NCBI RefSeq assembly: GCF_003731635.1
Contig: NZ_RCUA01000065.1
Location: 95,769 to 159,768 of the forward strand
Reading direction: 5' to 3'
Source of the DNA: Marisediminitalea oceani
GTDB taxonomy: Bacteria > Pseudomonadota > Gammaproteobacteria > Enterobacterales > Alteromonadaceae
DNA: 64,000 bases
Below, piece after piece: positions 17,723 to 27,867 of the stretch; position 1 is the first letter of the stretch; every line of letters begins with the position of its first letter. Below the pieces are notes generated by a model. That model searched no databases. It saw only the letters and a list, made by a program, of their open reading frames with translations, and was not told the DNA's origin. Both the position numbers and the translations under genes were made by a program.

Positions 17723-18793
17723 TTGAATAAAAGAGCAGAGGTTGAGCAGCAAGCTCGAGCAAGAAAAGTCAGAATACTGGCTGCCGGCGGACTGGCCATA
17801 GCCGGACTATGGTTGGTGACAGGGTTAGCAGCGTTGTGGAATTTACCGTTAATTGGTTCGCTGGTGGCTGTAATGACAACCTTAGTGATTGGGTGGCTGA
17901 TACTATATTGCCAACAATTCACTGAGTCATCAGTGATCACCGAATACGTGGAGGTACCGGTTGAAAGCAAAGCTCAGTCACAGCCAACAGCAAGTGATAA
18001 AGACGAATCGTTACTAACAGTCATCACAGATAACCATGCACTCTGTGAACAGGTAGCTATGCATACGCAACAAGGGGCACACAGGTTATCCGAAGTGTTA
18101 CTGGGCATGGAGAAAGCCCGCGAACTGGCCGGTTACTCCGGGCAAAGAGTCGAACAGAGTTACGAAAGCACGCAAAACAGTCAGAAGGCCATAGGATTTC
18201 TGGCGGAGCATATCCACAGCGTAGGCGAGGTATTCAGCCAGTTGGCCCGGCAGTCTGATGAGATAGCCTCCATTGTGGTTAAAATTCAGGATATCGCTAA
18301 ATAAACCAATTTGCTGGCACTCAATGCGTCGATTGAAGCGGCCAGAGCGGGGGATCACGGTAAGGGGTTTGCGGTAGTCGCCAACGAAGTGCGGCAATTG
18401 GCGGGGAGTGCCAATGCATCCAGCGAGGAGATCGCAATAATTGTCAGACAGTTAAAGCAAACCTCGGCCGATGCCGGCATGGGGATGCAGTCTGCGGTGG
18501 TGTCATGTGAAGATTGCATGACTCAATCCACTATCGCTCTGGATGCCATGGAAGAAATTAAACAAGGGGCTAAAGAGAGAACGTCTATTGTCGCTGATAT
18601 CTTTCAGAAGCTGCTCGGGCAGCAGCGTATTCTGAGTGATATCGACTCAATATTACGGCAGCAACAAACTGGTATAAACGCGGTTGCCGGTGAGTTTGAT
18701 GATGGCCAGGCGAATGGGGGGGATGCGCCTGGCGGGTTAACTCAATCGCGCCCGGGGGCGTTTTTTTCGAATTGTTTGGGCCAGTCGCGATAA
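17723..18793 (+). pseudogene. methyl-accepting chemotaxis-like protein broken by one in-frame stop
   Basis: Two pieces in the same frame (17723-18304 and 18305-18793) form one chemoreceptor. The first has a TTG start after GGAG, two N-terminal transmembrane helices (about residues 17-62) with almost no loop, then coiled coil. The break falls inside the highly conserved signalling tip. The sequence reads [23 protein letters not shown], where [12 protein letters not shown] is normal, so a CAA codon has become TAA at 18302-18304. The C-terminal tail also looks damaged: after a run of seven G (18716-18722) it reads into the 3' end of the convergent nitrilase gene. Deleting one G would give a stop at 18738. 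No periplasmic sensor domain is present. Confidence 0.85.
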
Positions 18794-19623
18794 TTAAATA
18801 CCTGCCCCTCATTGCGAATTCGGGCAATTTCCCCCAGGTCGACGGTGGCATACACCCAGGCTGGGTCGCTGTTCTCACCCTCGGCTAAAATCCCGTTCGC
18901 CGGAAAACCATAATCGACCGGGCTATAAACGCTGGCGCGGCCAGTGTTGGCGTCGACGGCTGGTGACCAGTTGGCATCGCCAACCGTAGGTGACTGAACC
19001 ACATAGCACTGATTTTCTAATGCGCGCGCCTGACAACCAATGCGAACACGGTGGAAGCCCGCCTGGGTATCCGTACAACTGGGTACCAGCAACAAATCGG
19101 CGCCTGCCGCTACCTGATGGTTGGCGATCATGGGAAATTCTGAGTCGTAACAAATGTGAATGCCGATTCGGCCAAGTGTTGTATCAATTACTTTAATGTC
19201 GGTGCCCGGGCTGATGTGCCATTGTTCGTTCTCAAACCGGGTCATGATGAGCTTATCCTGATAGCCGAGCAGACCCTCAGGGCCGAACAGGTTTGCGCGA
19301 TTTACAAAACTGCCATCTTCCTGCGCGGTAGGAAAAGAACTGGCCAGAATATGCACGTCGTATTCAGCCGCTAACGATTTATGCAGGGCAACCCAACGGG
19401 GTAACAGGCTTTGCATAGCGTGGAGTTGCTTAGCTAAATCACTATACACCGCTTCACCAAACAGTGAGGTGAGCTCCATACTGCCATACTCAGGAAAAAC
19501 CAGCAGCCTGGCCCCTTGTCTGGCCGCGCGGCTTACCCAGTCATCAAGCTTTCTGGCAAACTCATCCCAGTGTTCAAAAAAACCGATGTCATACTGAGCC
19601 GAGGCCAGTTTAAATGTATGCAT
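18742..19623 (-). CDS. carbon-nitrogen hydrolase (nitrilase superfamily)
   Basis: The 293-residue protein carries the nitrilase-type Glu-Lys-Cys triad: E45 (VFPEYG), the Lys in [12 protein letters not shown] and the Cys in HICYDSEFP. It should hydrolyse an amide or nitrile C-N bond. It is the last gene of the NTF2-GNAT-nitrilase operon, 8 bases after the GNAT gene. GNAT and nitrilase domains are often fused or paired in bacteria, suggesting they act on one metabolite, which the sequence does not reveal. Its 3' end overlaps the tail of the convergent chemoreceptor pseudogene. Confidence 0.88.
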   Translation of the reverse strand: MHTFKLASAQYDIGFFEHWDEFARKLDDWVSRAARQGARLLVFPEYGSMELTSLFGEAVYSDLAKQLHAMQSLLPRWVALHKSLAAEYDVHILASSFPTAQEDGSFVNRANLFGPEGLLGYQDKLIMTRFENEQWHISPGTDIKVIDTTLGRIGIHICYDSEFPMIANHQVAAGADLLLVPSCTDTQAGFHRVRIGCQARALENQCYVVQSPTVGDANWSPAVDANTGRASVYSPVDYGFPANGILAEGENSDPAWVYATVDLGEIARIRNEGQVFNYRDWPKQFEKNAPGRD

Positions 19624-19631
19624 TGCTACTC

Positions 19632-20222
19632 CTAAGTGAGTGCTTTCATCCAGAATGTCATGGGTTTGGCAGACTCCTCAGACTCTCCCACTTCCTTCCA
19701 ACTGAAGGTGGTCGTCAGGTCGGCACATTTCTGATAGCCGCGATGCTGCCAGAATGTATCAAGCGGCTGAAAATCTGCCGGGCGAGCCGGGTGATCGGCC
19801 GGGCGCTCAACCGCACAAAAGCATGAGTGGGTAATGCCTGCGATGGACATGGCGTGCGCCTCACGGTATTCAAAAAAGGCAACGCCCGCGCCCTGACCAC
19901 GATATTGTGGCAGCAGCACCGACTCGCCACAATAAAATATGCGCTCAGTATCAAACCCGGCCTCAACAAAAGGCTGCTTTACTTCCGTAGTTTCATGTTT
20001 CAGCGGTACGCCGGTAGATGCGCCTACGGCTTTAGCGCCATCGAATGCCAGTACGATAATACTGTCTGGCGCCTCAATATAGGTGCTCAGATACCGGGCT
20101 TCGTAAGCGGCATCGCCATCATACAAATAGGGAAAGTCGCGAAACACCTGCATGCGCAGTTGGGCGAGCTCATCTATATATTGATGTAGCGCTGCACCGG
20201 ATAAACATTTAAAAGTAAGCAT
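19632..20222 (-). CDS. GNAT-family N-acetyltransferase
   Basis: This 196-residue protein has the GNAT acetyl-CoA-binding loop QYRGQGAG and the preceding beta-strand region CGESVLLP. It is expected to acetylate a small molecule or amine. It sits 8 bases before the nitrilase gene and 19 after the NTF2-like gene. The pairing with a C-N hydrolase recalls fused GNAT/nitrilase proteins. The substrate is unknown. Confidence 0.82.
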   Translation of the reverse strand: MLTFKCLSGAALHQYIDELAQLRMQVFRDFPYLYDGDAAYEARYLSTYIEAPDSIIVLAFDGAKAVGASTGVPLKHETTEVKQPFVEAGFDTERIFYCGESVLLPQYRGQGAGVAFFEYREAHAMSIAGITHSCFCAVERPADHPARPADFQPLDTFWQHRGYQKCADLTTTFSWKEVGESEESAKPMTFWMKALT

Positions 20223-20241
20223 AATAAGTGTTGTGTAGCAA

Positions 20242-20649
20242 TCAGGCCGAAACCTGTGCTATCCAGTCTTCAAGGTTGTAATAGTTGGTTACCCGGGCAA
20301 CCAGGCCATCGCGAATATCAAAAAACGCACCGGCCGGCAGTTTATACGTTTGCCCGTTTGCTTCGGGCAAACCCTCATCGGTGGCCAGGTATTCGCCTAA
20401 TACGGTGAACTCTACAGCGGCGCGATCGCCTGCGGTATTGGTCATTACCTCAATATCTACAATGGTTTCTTTGTAGTTATTGTTCATGCGCTCCATAAAC
20501 GCTACAAACGCATCCTTACCCACTTCGCGAACGCCCTGATTGATGTCATGAATAACATCATCAGTGAGCAGCGACAAAAAGGTGTCCATATCCTGCTTGT
20601 TAAAAGCAGCGTAGTAATCCTGAAGTAATTTAACAGTTGCCTGACTCAC
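20242..20649 (-). CDS. NTF2-like (SnoaL/ketosteroid isomerase fold) protein
   Basis: The 135-residue protein begins QATVKLLQDYYAAFNKQDMDTFLSLLTDDVIHDIN, the hallmark of the SnoaL-like NTF2 fold, and covers a single cone-shaped domain. Many such proteins bind or isomerise small hydrophobic molecules, but no catalytic residue can be assigned here. It is the first gene of the minus-strand operon with GNAT and nitrilase and has GGAAGG before its ATG. Confidence 0.8.
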   Translation of the reverse strand: MSQATVKLLQDYYAAFNKQDMDTFLSLLTDDVIHDINQGVREVGKDAFVAFMERMNNNYKETIVDIEVMTNTAGDRAAVEFTVLGEYLATDEGLPEANGQTYKLPAGAFFDIRDGLVARVTNYYNLEDWIAQVSA

Positions 20650-21005
20650 AAAAAAATCCTTCCTAAATGGCTAAGAAGCGAATGATAGTCCGCTGGGTTA
20701 AGAGTTTAAATACCCGCTGGCGGTGATTGACCGATTTATGTCGCAGGTTTAACTATCAGCCTGTTATTCAGGGGGATTGCCAGCGAGGTTCCGACGGCAG
20801 CAAAAATCACCCGGCAAGCCCTGTTAGCGCTATGCTGGTATTAGTGCTGATAGCTATGGGGTATAAAAACTATTTACAAGCTCATTAACGAATTTGCTAC
20901 ATTAATAAGTAATATTGTATTAATATATGGGCAAAAGAGCAGTCGATGCCACCGGTGGCAATTGGTGTTATCGAAAAATTTTCAAACTCGTGGAGGAATA
21001 ACGGG
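20650..21005. other. divergent intergenic region, no gene
   Basis: About 350 bases separate the NTF2-like gene from the GH2 gene. I see no coding region. An in-frame extension of the GH2 gene from ATG 20946 is possible but lacks a ribosome site. An 8-bp inverted repeat pair (CTATCAGC at 20753 and GCTGATAG at 20846) is too widely spaced to interpret. Confidence 0.5.
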
Positions 21006-23945
21006 ATGATAAATGGCTATTTTAGCGGCCTGAATACCCTTTTTGCGCCGACTGGTAAAAAGGTTATCAGCACGGACACACCGGTCAGGACCAGCCTTTG
21101 GCGGGCCGGTATGGTCGGCGCGCTGGCGCTCATTATGGGCGCCTGTTCCAGTCAGTCAGATGTAGCGTCTGACACCGCAGCAACCAATACTATGATGCTT
21201 AGCGGCACTGGCAGCGACGACGCAGTGGAATGGGATTTCTACTGTGACAAAGGACGCAACTGTGGCGAGTGGAGTAAAATCGCCGTGCCGTCTAACTGGG
21301 AACTCGAAGGGTTTGGTGGTTACGACTACGGCCATATTCGTGAAAAACATGATGAGCAGGGCACCTATCGTCGCGATTTTGATGTGCCGGCGAGCTGGCA
21401 GGGCCGCACCGTTAAAGTGGTGTTCGATGGCGTAATGACCGATACCACGGTGTTCGTTAACGACCAGCAGGTGGGGCCTACTCACCAGGGCGGATTTTAT
21501 CGGTTTAGTTACGACATCACGCCTTATCTTAACTTTGGCGAGTCCAACCAGATTAAAGTGGTAGTCGATAAAATTTCGGCCGATAAGAGCATCGAAGCTG
21601 CGGAACGTCAGGCTGATTACTGGGTGTTTGGTGGTATCTTCCGTCAGGTTTTCCTGCAGGCATTACCTGCATCACATATCGACTGGGTAAGCCTGGATGC
21701 CAAGGCCAGCGGCCAGTTCGACGCTGAAGTATATTTTGAAGGTCTGACCGGTGCTGAAACCGGCGTTGAAGCACAGATTCTGGACATGGATGGTAAGCCA
21801 GTAGGCAAACCATTTAGTGCGCCATTGCAAGAGAATAAGGCCGTGGTGAGCACAGCCATTGCTAATCCAAAGTTATGGTCTGCGGAATATCCTAATCTTT
21901 ATCAGGTTCGTTTTACCCTGAAAGCTGGTACCGACCCCCTGCATACGCTGAATAAAACCTTTGGTTTCAGAACGTTTGAATTGCGCCCTCATGATGGATT
22001 GTATCTGAATGGCGAAAAAATCATTTTAAAAGGGGTTAACCGTCATAGTTTCCGTCCGGAAACTGGCCGTACAACGTCTAAACAAATCAGTGTCGATGAT
22101 ATTGAACTGATCAAAAGCATGAATATGAATGCGGTGCGTATGTCGCATTACCCGCCGGATGTGCACTTCTTGGAAGCTGCCGACCGTATGGGGATTTATG
22201 TGATCAACGAACTGACCACCTGGCAGCAGCCTATCCTGGATACAGAGCCGGCTCGTCGCCTGGTAGCACAGTTAGTTAAACGCGATCAGGCACACCCCAG
22301 TATTCTGATGTGGGCCAATGGTAACGAAGGCGGCTGGAATACCGAAGTTGATGACGACTACGCTATTTACGACCTGCAAAACCGTCCGGTACTGCATCCC
22401 TGGGAGCTGTTCCGCAATATCGATACCGATCATTATCCAACCTACGCTGAGCTGCTATCGAAAGGTCCGCAAAACGAGGTTTTCTTCCCCACTGAGTTTT
22501 TACACGGGTTATACGACGGTGGCCATGGTGCCGGTTTACGCGACTTCTGGAATTTCATTACCTCGCAGCCTTTTGGCGCCGGCGGTTTCCTCTGGGTACT
22601 GGCTGATGAAGGACTGGTTCGAACCGACGAGAACAACCGAATCGATACCGATGGCAACCATGCTCCCGACGGTATTGTAGGGCCACACGGCGAAAAAGAA
22701 GGCAGCTTCTTTACCATTAAGGAAATCTGGGCGCCGGTTCAGGTAGAAAACCTGCCAAACGGTGAGTTATTACCAGCCGACTTTAACGGCGAGCTGCAAG
22801 TCAGCAACCTGTATGACTTCACTAACCTGTCAGAAACCAGTCTGCAGTGGCGTTTATATGCGCCAGCGACGGCCTTCTCACCCGAGAAGCAGCTCATTGC
22901 CAGCGGCAGCCAGTTGTTACCGGCTATCGCGCCTAACGCTACCGGTACGGTTAAACTGGAGCTACCCGCCAACTGGCAGCAACAAGGCTGGCTGGAAGTC
23001 GAATTCTTTAACAAGCATAAGGAATCTGTCTGGACTGATACATGGCCGGTACAGGATGCTGCCGCAAACGATTCGCTGACCACTGCTGAGTTTGCCAGCC
23101 AGGTCGAGAAACAGCGCCCAGAAATCATTGTGGAAAACGATAATGAACTGGTGATCAGGGTAGCTGATAAATTTCTGGCCCTCGACGCCTCCACCGGCTT
23201 ACTGAAATCCTTCGCCAGGCCCGGCAAGACGGCGCTGTCAAACGGTCCGCGACTACTACGTTCCGATAATAGCCGGTACGAGGGGCAGTACAACGGTGTT
23301 GGAAGCTGGAAGCTGCACGATCCAAATGCCTCCGAACAGGCGTCTGATGCTTCAATAACAACGCAATACGAAGGTGACGATTTGCTGATCTCAGTGGCTA
23401 ATCCGCCAGCCGGGTTTACTCAACTGCAGTGGATTGTGCGCGCTGAGGGTTACTTATCACTGGATGTGGAATACGAGCTGAACGGTAACTATATTCTGCA
23501 TGGCATCGCGTTTAACTATCCGCCACAGAGCATTACCCGCAAGCGCTGGTTAGGCGATGGTCCTTACCGGGTATGGGCAAACCGTATGGAAGGGGTTTCT
23601 TATTCCGTGTGGGAAAACGAGTATAACGAAGGTGTAGCGGGTGAGCACTGGGAGCTACCGGAGTTTAAAGGTTACTTCTCTGATATTCAGTGGTTGACCT
23701 TGGGCGCGTACGACCAGGAGGTTCATTTCTCTGTTGCTACGCCGGACATTTTTGCCCGGGTTATGCAACCGGAAGATGGCGTTCGTCCGGATAATACCGT
23801 GGGGTTAACCTACAACGGTGAAATTAGTTTCCTGCACCGGATTAATGCCATTGGTACTAAGTTTCATGCTGCGCATAACATGGGCCCACAAGGTGAGGAA
23901 GTTGCTGAACAAGGTACCCGCAGAATTAAACTGAATATTTTCTAA
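21006..23945 (+). CDS. lipoprotein glycoside hydrolase family 2 (beta-galactosidase-like)
   Basis: The 979-residue protein has an N-terminal export signal ending in a lipobox (IMGAC). It then has the GH2 sugar-binding jelly roll (about 90-230), Ig-like domain (230-345), TIM barrel (345-610) and a C-terminal beta-galactosidase small-chain-like domain (about 690-975). The acid/base is E441 (NGNEGG) and the probable nucleophile is E497 (PTEFLHG). Start ATG 21006 has GGAGG nine bases upstream and is preferred to ATG 20946. It probably acts in the periplasm or on the outer surface on a beta-linked sugar. No polysaccharide-utilisation neighbours (SusC/D, sulfatase) are present, so the substrate is open. 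A terminator follows. Confidence 0.88.
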   Translation: MINGYFSGLNTLFAPTGKKVISTDTPVRTSLWRAGMVGALALIMGACSSQSDVASDTAATNTMMLSGTGSDDAVEWDFYCDKGRNCGEWSKIAVPSNWELEGFGGYDYGHIREKHDEQGTYRRDFDVPASWQGRTVKVVFDGVMTDTTVFVNDQQVGPTHQGGFYRFSYDITPYLNFGESNQIKVVVDKISADKSIEAAERQADYWVFGGIFRQVFLQALPASHIDWVSLDAKASGQFDAEVYFEGLTGAETGVEAQILDMDGKPVGKPFSAPLQENKAVVSTAIANPKLWSAEYPNLYQVRFTLKAGTDPLHTLNKTFGFRTFELRPHDGLYLNGEKIILKGVNRHSFRPETGRTTSKQISVDDIELIKSMNMNAVRMSHYPPDVHFLEAADRMGIYVINELTTWQQPILDTEPARRLVAQLVKRDQAHPSILMWANGNEGGWNTEVDDDYAIYDLQNRPVLHPWELFRNIDTDHYPTYAELLSKGPQNEVFFPTEFLHGLYDGGHGAGLRDFWNFITSQPFGAGGFLWVLADEGLVRTDENNRIDTDGNHAPDGIVGPHGEKEGSFFTIKEIWAPVQVENLPNGELLPADFNGELQVSNLYDFTNLSETSLQWRLYAPATAFSPEKQLIASGSQLLPAIAPNATGTVKLELPANWQQQGWLEVEFFNKHKESVWTDTWPVQDAAANDSLTTAEFASQVEKQRPEIIVENDNELVIRVADKFLALDASTGLLKSFARPGKTALSNGPRLLRSDNSRYEGQYNGVGSWKLHDPNASEQASDASITTQYEGDDLLISVANPPAGFTQLQWIVRAEGYLSLDVEYELNGNYILHGIAFNYPPQSITRKRWLGDGPYRVWANRMEGVSYSVWENEYNEGVAGEHWELPEFKGYFSDIQWLTLGAYDQEVHFSVATPDIFARVMQPEDGVRPDNTVGLTYNGEISFLHRINAIGTKFHAAHNMGPQGEEVAEQGTRRIKLNIF

Positions 23946-23984
23946 CAGATACCACAGCCAGGCTGTGGTCATAATCTGCACTAT

Positions 23985-24016
23985 AAAAGCATGATCCATT
24001 GGGTCATGCTTTTTTT
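23985..24016 (+). terminator. terminator after the GH2 gene
   Basis: Perfect 10-bp arms (23985-23994, 24004-24013) are followed by a T-run to 24017. A second perfect dyad (arms 23951-23959 and 23961-23969, one-base centre) lies between it and the stop codon. Confidence 0.9.
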
Positions 24017-24129
24017 TAGGCAGGGATTCGGATCGCCTATATAATTAATCAGAGGAACGGTGCATATTTTCAGAGCTGGTTTTGTATACTGGTGCATCCT
24101 GAGTATTGAATTTTGTTGAGTATAAATCG

Positions 24130-26832
24130 ATGTCGGTGAAAGACTTAAGGCGTGCATCCATCCAGAGCAGTATCAGCAAGTCTGTGTGGTTACCACTGAT
24201 AGTCCTGGTCATCGGCTACCTCTATGCCACCGAAGTGGGTAAAAGTTACGAAGCGCAGCGAGGCCAACTGATCACCGATGCCCTGGAACGGCGTCTGGCG
24301 CAAATCAGCGAAGCGGTAAATGATCGGGTATCACTTTATGCGTACGGGCTGTCGAGCTTAAAAGCATCGATTGTGGCAGTAGGTATAGATAACCTGCATT
24401 ACGATTATGTACAAACCTATGCCAGAAGCCAGAATTACAGCCAGCAATACCCGGGCGCACGGGGCTTTGGCTTTATCCGCAGGGTCGAGGTAACAGACTT
24501 TGCCGAATTCATGGCCAGGGCAAGGCTGGACAGGCCGGATAAGCAATTTGAACTACGCACGTTAACGCCTCATACCAACAGTTATTTTATCATCCAATAC
24601 ATAATGCCCGAGCACGCAAACCTGCAGGCAATCGGGCTGGATATTGGCTCTGAAACCATGCGTCGGCGCTCTGCAGAGAAAGCCGCAAAATCCAATTCTA
24701 CTCAGTTAACGGCGCCCATCACCCTGGTGCAGGCAAATAAAAAGCGCTTGCAGGGCTTCTTAATTATGCAGCCGGTGTACAATACTCTCAACGTGCCTGA
24801 GGGGGATGATCCGCGGATGGATGCGTTGGTGGGCTGGAGCTACGCACCACTGCTGATTGATGAAGTGTTGTCCTCGGTAAGTGGTTTACGCGATGATGTA
24901 ATGCTTACCATCGATGATATCTCTGCCGGTGAAGCCCTGACGTTCTTCGGGCGTCATCAGGATGGCAGTCTTGACGCTCTGAAAATTCAGCAAACCTTAC
25001 AACTGTTCGGCCGTGACTGGCGTTTATCGTTAACGCCAAACCAGGCCTTTATTGATGGTTTGCGTTTACCCTCCAGACAACAGGCGTTCAATAATACGCT
25101 GGCCATTGTTACCAGCCTGGCGCTGGTGATTTTCAGCCTCCACATTGTGTTAAGCCGCCGCGCCGATGCAAAACGTTACGAACGGGAGCTGGCTGAGGCT
25201 AACCAGCGCGCTCTGGAGTTAAACAACGAAAAGCTGGAAGGTGAAGTGGCCGCCCGCACCTATGAGATAGCCCAGGCGAATATCTTACAGCGGCGGATTT
25301 TGGAAAGCGCCGGTTATGCGCTGATTGCTACCGACAATGAGGGCCTGATAACAGCATTTAACCCGGCAGCAGAAAAACTGATTGGCTATCGCACGGAAGA
25401 AATGGTTGGTAAGCAGACTCCGGCTGTTTTTCACTTATATGAAGAGATGGAAGCCCGGGCCGCAGAGCTCTCTGAAGAACTCGGCCGGCCGATTGAACCC
25501 GGCTTCGATGTGTTCGTGGAAAAAGTCATAGACGGCAACACAGACATCAACAACTGGACCTATGTGCGCAAAGATGGCTCCAGGGTCCCGGTGCGACTCA
25601 GTGCTACCAGTTTATTCGATGAGGACGGCAAACTATTTGGTTTCCTGGGGATAGCTTACGACCTCACTCCGCAGTTAAAACGCGAGCAGGAATTAAAAGA
25701 GGCGCGGCTTCAGGCTGAGCAGGCCAATGAGGCCAAGTCGAGCTTCCTGGCCAATATGAGTCATGAAATCCGTACGCCGTTAAACGGTATTTACGGTGCC
25801 CTGCAACTGATCCGTCGCTCCGATGCGGGTGAGCAACACGGTGGTTTGCTGGATAAGGCAATTTACTCCACTCGCAATCTGAGCCGGATTATTAACGATA
25901 TCCTCGACTTCTCAAAAATCGAAGCGGGTAAGATAAGTATCGACCCGCATCGTTTTAGTTTGTCGACCATGCTTGATGGACTGCAATCGGATATGTCGAT
26001 GTTAGCAGGTAATAAGCCGGTAGCGTTGATCTTTGAGAATCTGGCAAATCATGATGTCTGGATTGGTGATGCGGTGCGAATACGGCAGGTGCTGCTGAAC
26101 ATTGGCACTAACGCCATAAAATTCACCGAGCAGGGAAAAGTGACTATATCGGCCCGTAATACCGCCAGTGACGAGTTACTGTTCAGTATTACCGATACCG
26201 GCCAGGGTATGACCAAAGATGCCCTGGACCGGCTGTTTGATCGCTTTGAACAAGCTGATTCTTCAACCACTCGTAAATACGGCGGCACGGGGCTGGGAAT
26301 GGCCATCACCCAGTCACTGGTGCATTTAATGCACGGCAAGATCCGGGTGGTCAGTACCCCGGGTGAAGGGTCCAGGTTTATTGTTACCTTACCAGTAGTT
26401 AAGGCTGCAGGAGACGTGCTTGACGCTGCGCCGGATACAAATGATAAAGAACCTGATTTAAGCCACTCAATGATTCTGGTGGCCGAAGATAATGAAATTA
26501 ATCGCTCAGTAATGGAAGCCATGCTGGCAGACACCAGAGCCACCATTTATTTTGCTGAAAACGGCCTGGAAGCCGTTGAATTTGTAAATAAAAAATGCCC
26601 GGGTTTGGTGTTAATGGATATTCAGATGCCGGTGATGGATGGCGTTGAGGCTTGCAAAAAAATTAAGCTTCATCACCCGGATTTGCCGGTGATTGCGGTA
26701 ACCGCCAATGCCATGGCTGCTGATGTGGAGCTTTACCATGAAGAAGGCTTTGATGGTTATTTGTCGAAGCCAGTGGACGTTGGGCAACTGAATGCCGTAC
26801 TGGCGCAATATCTTACTGTGGAGACAGAGTGA
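24130..26832 (+). CDS. CHASE-PAS hybrid sensor histidine kinase
   Basis: The 900-residue membrane kinase has an N-terminal helix (about 20-37), a periplasmic CHASE domain (about 70-250), a second helix (about 320-343), a PAS domain with PAC (about 390-510) and coiled coil. The cytoplasmic part continues with HisKA (H545 in MSHEIRTPLNG), HATPase (N box; DTGQGM; GGTGLGM) and a receiver (D830 in LMDIQMP). Start ATG 24130 (GAG nine bases upstream) is preferred to TTG 24106. CHASE domains sense small extracellular ligands. No partner regulator is encoded next to it, so output must go through another phosphotransfer protein. Confidence 0.9.
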   Translation: MSVKDLRRASIQSSISKSVWLPLIVLVIGYLYATEVGKSYEAQRGQLITDALERRLAQISEAVNDRVSLYAYGLSSLKASIVAVGIDNLHYDYVQTYARSQNYSQQYPGARGFGFIRRVEVTDFAEFMARARLDRPDKQFELRTLTPHTNSYFIIQYIMPEHANLQAIGLDIGSETMRRRSAEKAAKSNSTQLTAPITLVQANKKRLQGFLIMQPVYNTLNVPEGDDPRMDALVGWSYAPLLIDEVLSSVSGLRDDVMLTIDDISAGEALTFFGRHQDGSLDALKIQQTLQLFGRDWRLSLTPNQAFIDGLRLPSRQQAFNNTLAIVTSLALVIFSLHIVLSRRADAKRYERELAEANQRALELNNEKLEGEVAARTYEIAQANILQRRILESAGYALIATDNEGLITAFNPAAEKLIGYRTEEMVGKQTPAVFHLYEEMEARAAELSEELGRPIEPGFDVFVEKVIDGNTDINNWTYVRKDGSRVPVRLSATSLFDEDGKLFGFLGIAYDLTPQLKREQELKEARLQAEQANEAKSSFLANMSHEIRTPLNGIYGALQLIRRSDAGEQHGGLLDKAIYSTRNLSRIINDILDFSKIEAGKISIDPHRFSLSTMLDGLQSDMSMLAGNKPVALIFENLANHDVWIGDAVRIRQVLLNIGTNAIKFTEQGKVTISARNTASDELLFSITDTGQGMTKDALDRLFDRFEQADSSTTRKYGGTGLGMAITQSLVHLMHGKIRVVSTPGEGSRFIVTLPVVKAAGDVLDAAPDTNDKEPDLSHSMILVAEDNEINRSVMEAMLADTRATIYFAENGLEAVEFVNKKCPGLVLMDIQMPVMDGVEACKKIKLHHPDLPVIAVTANAMAADVELYHEEGFDGYLSKPVDVGQLNAVLAQYLTVETE

Positions 26833-26860
26833 ATCGGGCAGTCCGTTGCCCGTCTGAGGA

Positions 26861-27835
26861 TTATTGAATGTCGATAGTGGTTTGTTCGGTTGCTGTTACC
26901 GATGTTTCGACAACGGCCTGGAAGCTGAATACCTCGGCATTCTCATCAGTTTCAGGCTCGTCGTTCAACGCCAGGCAGCTGAAGCCTACCGTATAAGGGC
27001 CGGCAGGCAGATAGCCAGCAACAAATTCATAGCTCTCACTCTCTTCATTGTAATTGACGTTAGCCACAGTGTAGGGCGAGATTTCATCGGCATTGGCTGG
27101 CTCGTCGGCATCATCGCCCAGCAGCGTTTCGTCCAGCGTGTCGCCTTCATATATGTAAACGGCATTACCGCTGTTCATATCTATCTTTTCGGCACAAGCC
27201 GCGCTTTCAATTAACGCTGGTGAAACCGTGCCGAGTAACGTGCCCACTGAGTTGTTTGCGACTAACCGCACGCCACGGGGTTTTAAGAATATAGTGTTAG
27301 GCTGACCCACCGGGTCTACCAGGCTCTTACGCAAATCAAATTCTACGGTATAAGCGGCTTCTACTCCCGGCAGGGCTTCAATACCGTCGAGCTTCAACTC
27401 GTTGCTGGGCACTTTGAGTTCAAAGGTGCCGCTGTCCATTTCAATGTAAGAGTCTTCGGTGACTTCAAGGCGCAACTGGGTATAAGTCCCAATAGGGATT
27501 TCGGTGGCATCCACTATGGTAACAAAGGCTTCGCCCTGATAATTGAGCAGGTCGATGGCCTGCGGATCGTTGTTTTCATCGCGCACATCGAAGGTAATCG
27601 GACCGTCGGGACCAATAAGCTCCACGGTATTAAAGTACACCACAACAGCGTTAGCCTGATCTACCGGGGCATCTGATACGGCAAGACTGAAAGAGGCTGT
27701 GTCTGGTTCAGGGGTGGGATTATCACTGCCACCACCGCCACAGGCGACCATGGCGGACGACAGGGCAACAACAGAAAGTGTTCTCGTGGTTTGCTTTTTT
27801 AAAGCGTTTGAAACGAAGTTTAACGGCTTTTTCAT
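26861..27835 (-). CDS. DUF4382 lipoprotein
   Basis: The 324-residue protein has a signal ending at a lipobox (MVAC) followed by a Gly/Ser linker. A DUF4382 domain follows (FSLAVSDAPVDQANAVVVYFNTVEL, about residues 48-195) with an acidic beta-rich tail. DUF4382 proteins are predicted envelope carbohydrate- or ligand-binding lipoproteins of unknown role. The gene is convergent with the hybrid kinase. A perfect 7-3-7 dyad lies 15 bases upstream of its start. Confidence 0.83.
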   Translation of the reverse strand: MKKPLNFVSNALKKQTTRTLSVVALSSAMVACGGGGSDNPTPEPDTASFSLAVSDAPVDQANAVVVYFNTVELIGPDGPITFDVRDENNDPQAIDLLNYQGEAFVTIVDATEIPIGTYTQLRLEVTEDSYIEMDSGTFELKVPSNELKLDGIEALPGVEAAYTVEFDLRKSLVDPVGQPNTIFLKPRGVRLVANNSVGTLLGTVSPALIESAACAEKIDMNSGNAVYIYEGDTLDETLLGDDADEPANADEISPYTVANVNYNEESESYEFVAGYLPAGPYTVGFSCLALNDEPETDENAEVFSFQAVVETSVTATEQTTIDIQ

Positions 27836-27850
27836 TTTTCGACTCCTACA

Positions 27851-27867
27851 TCAATGCATGGCATTGA
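27851..27867. promoter_or_regulatory. perfect dyad upstream of the DUF4382 gene
   Basis: TCAATGC-ATG-GCATTGA is a perfect 7-bp inverted repeat around three bases, in the 5' leader of the DUF4382 gene. It may be an operator. The rest of the 27836-28187 intergenic stretch holds no recognisable gene. Confidence 0.4.

Noticed and set aside
17723..18793. Two separate small genes, or programmed stop readthrough, at the chemoreceptor
   Set aside because: The second half has no ribosome site, and the stop replaces a conserved Gln in the signalling tip, so a nonsense mutation is the simplest reading.
24106..24129. TTG start extending the hybrid kinase by eight residues
   Set aside because: ATG 24130 has a GAG at proper distance and places the membrane helix normally.
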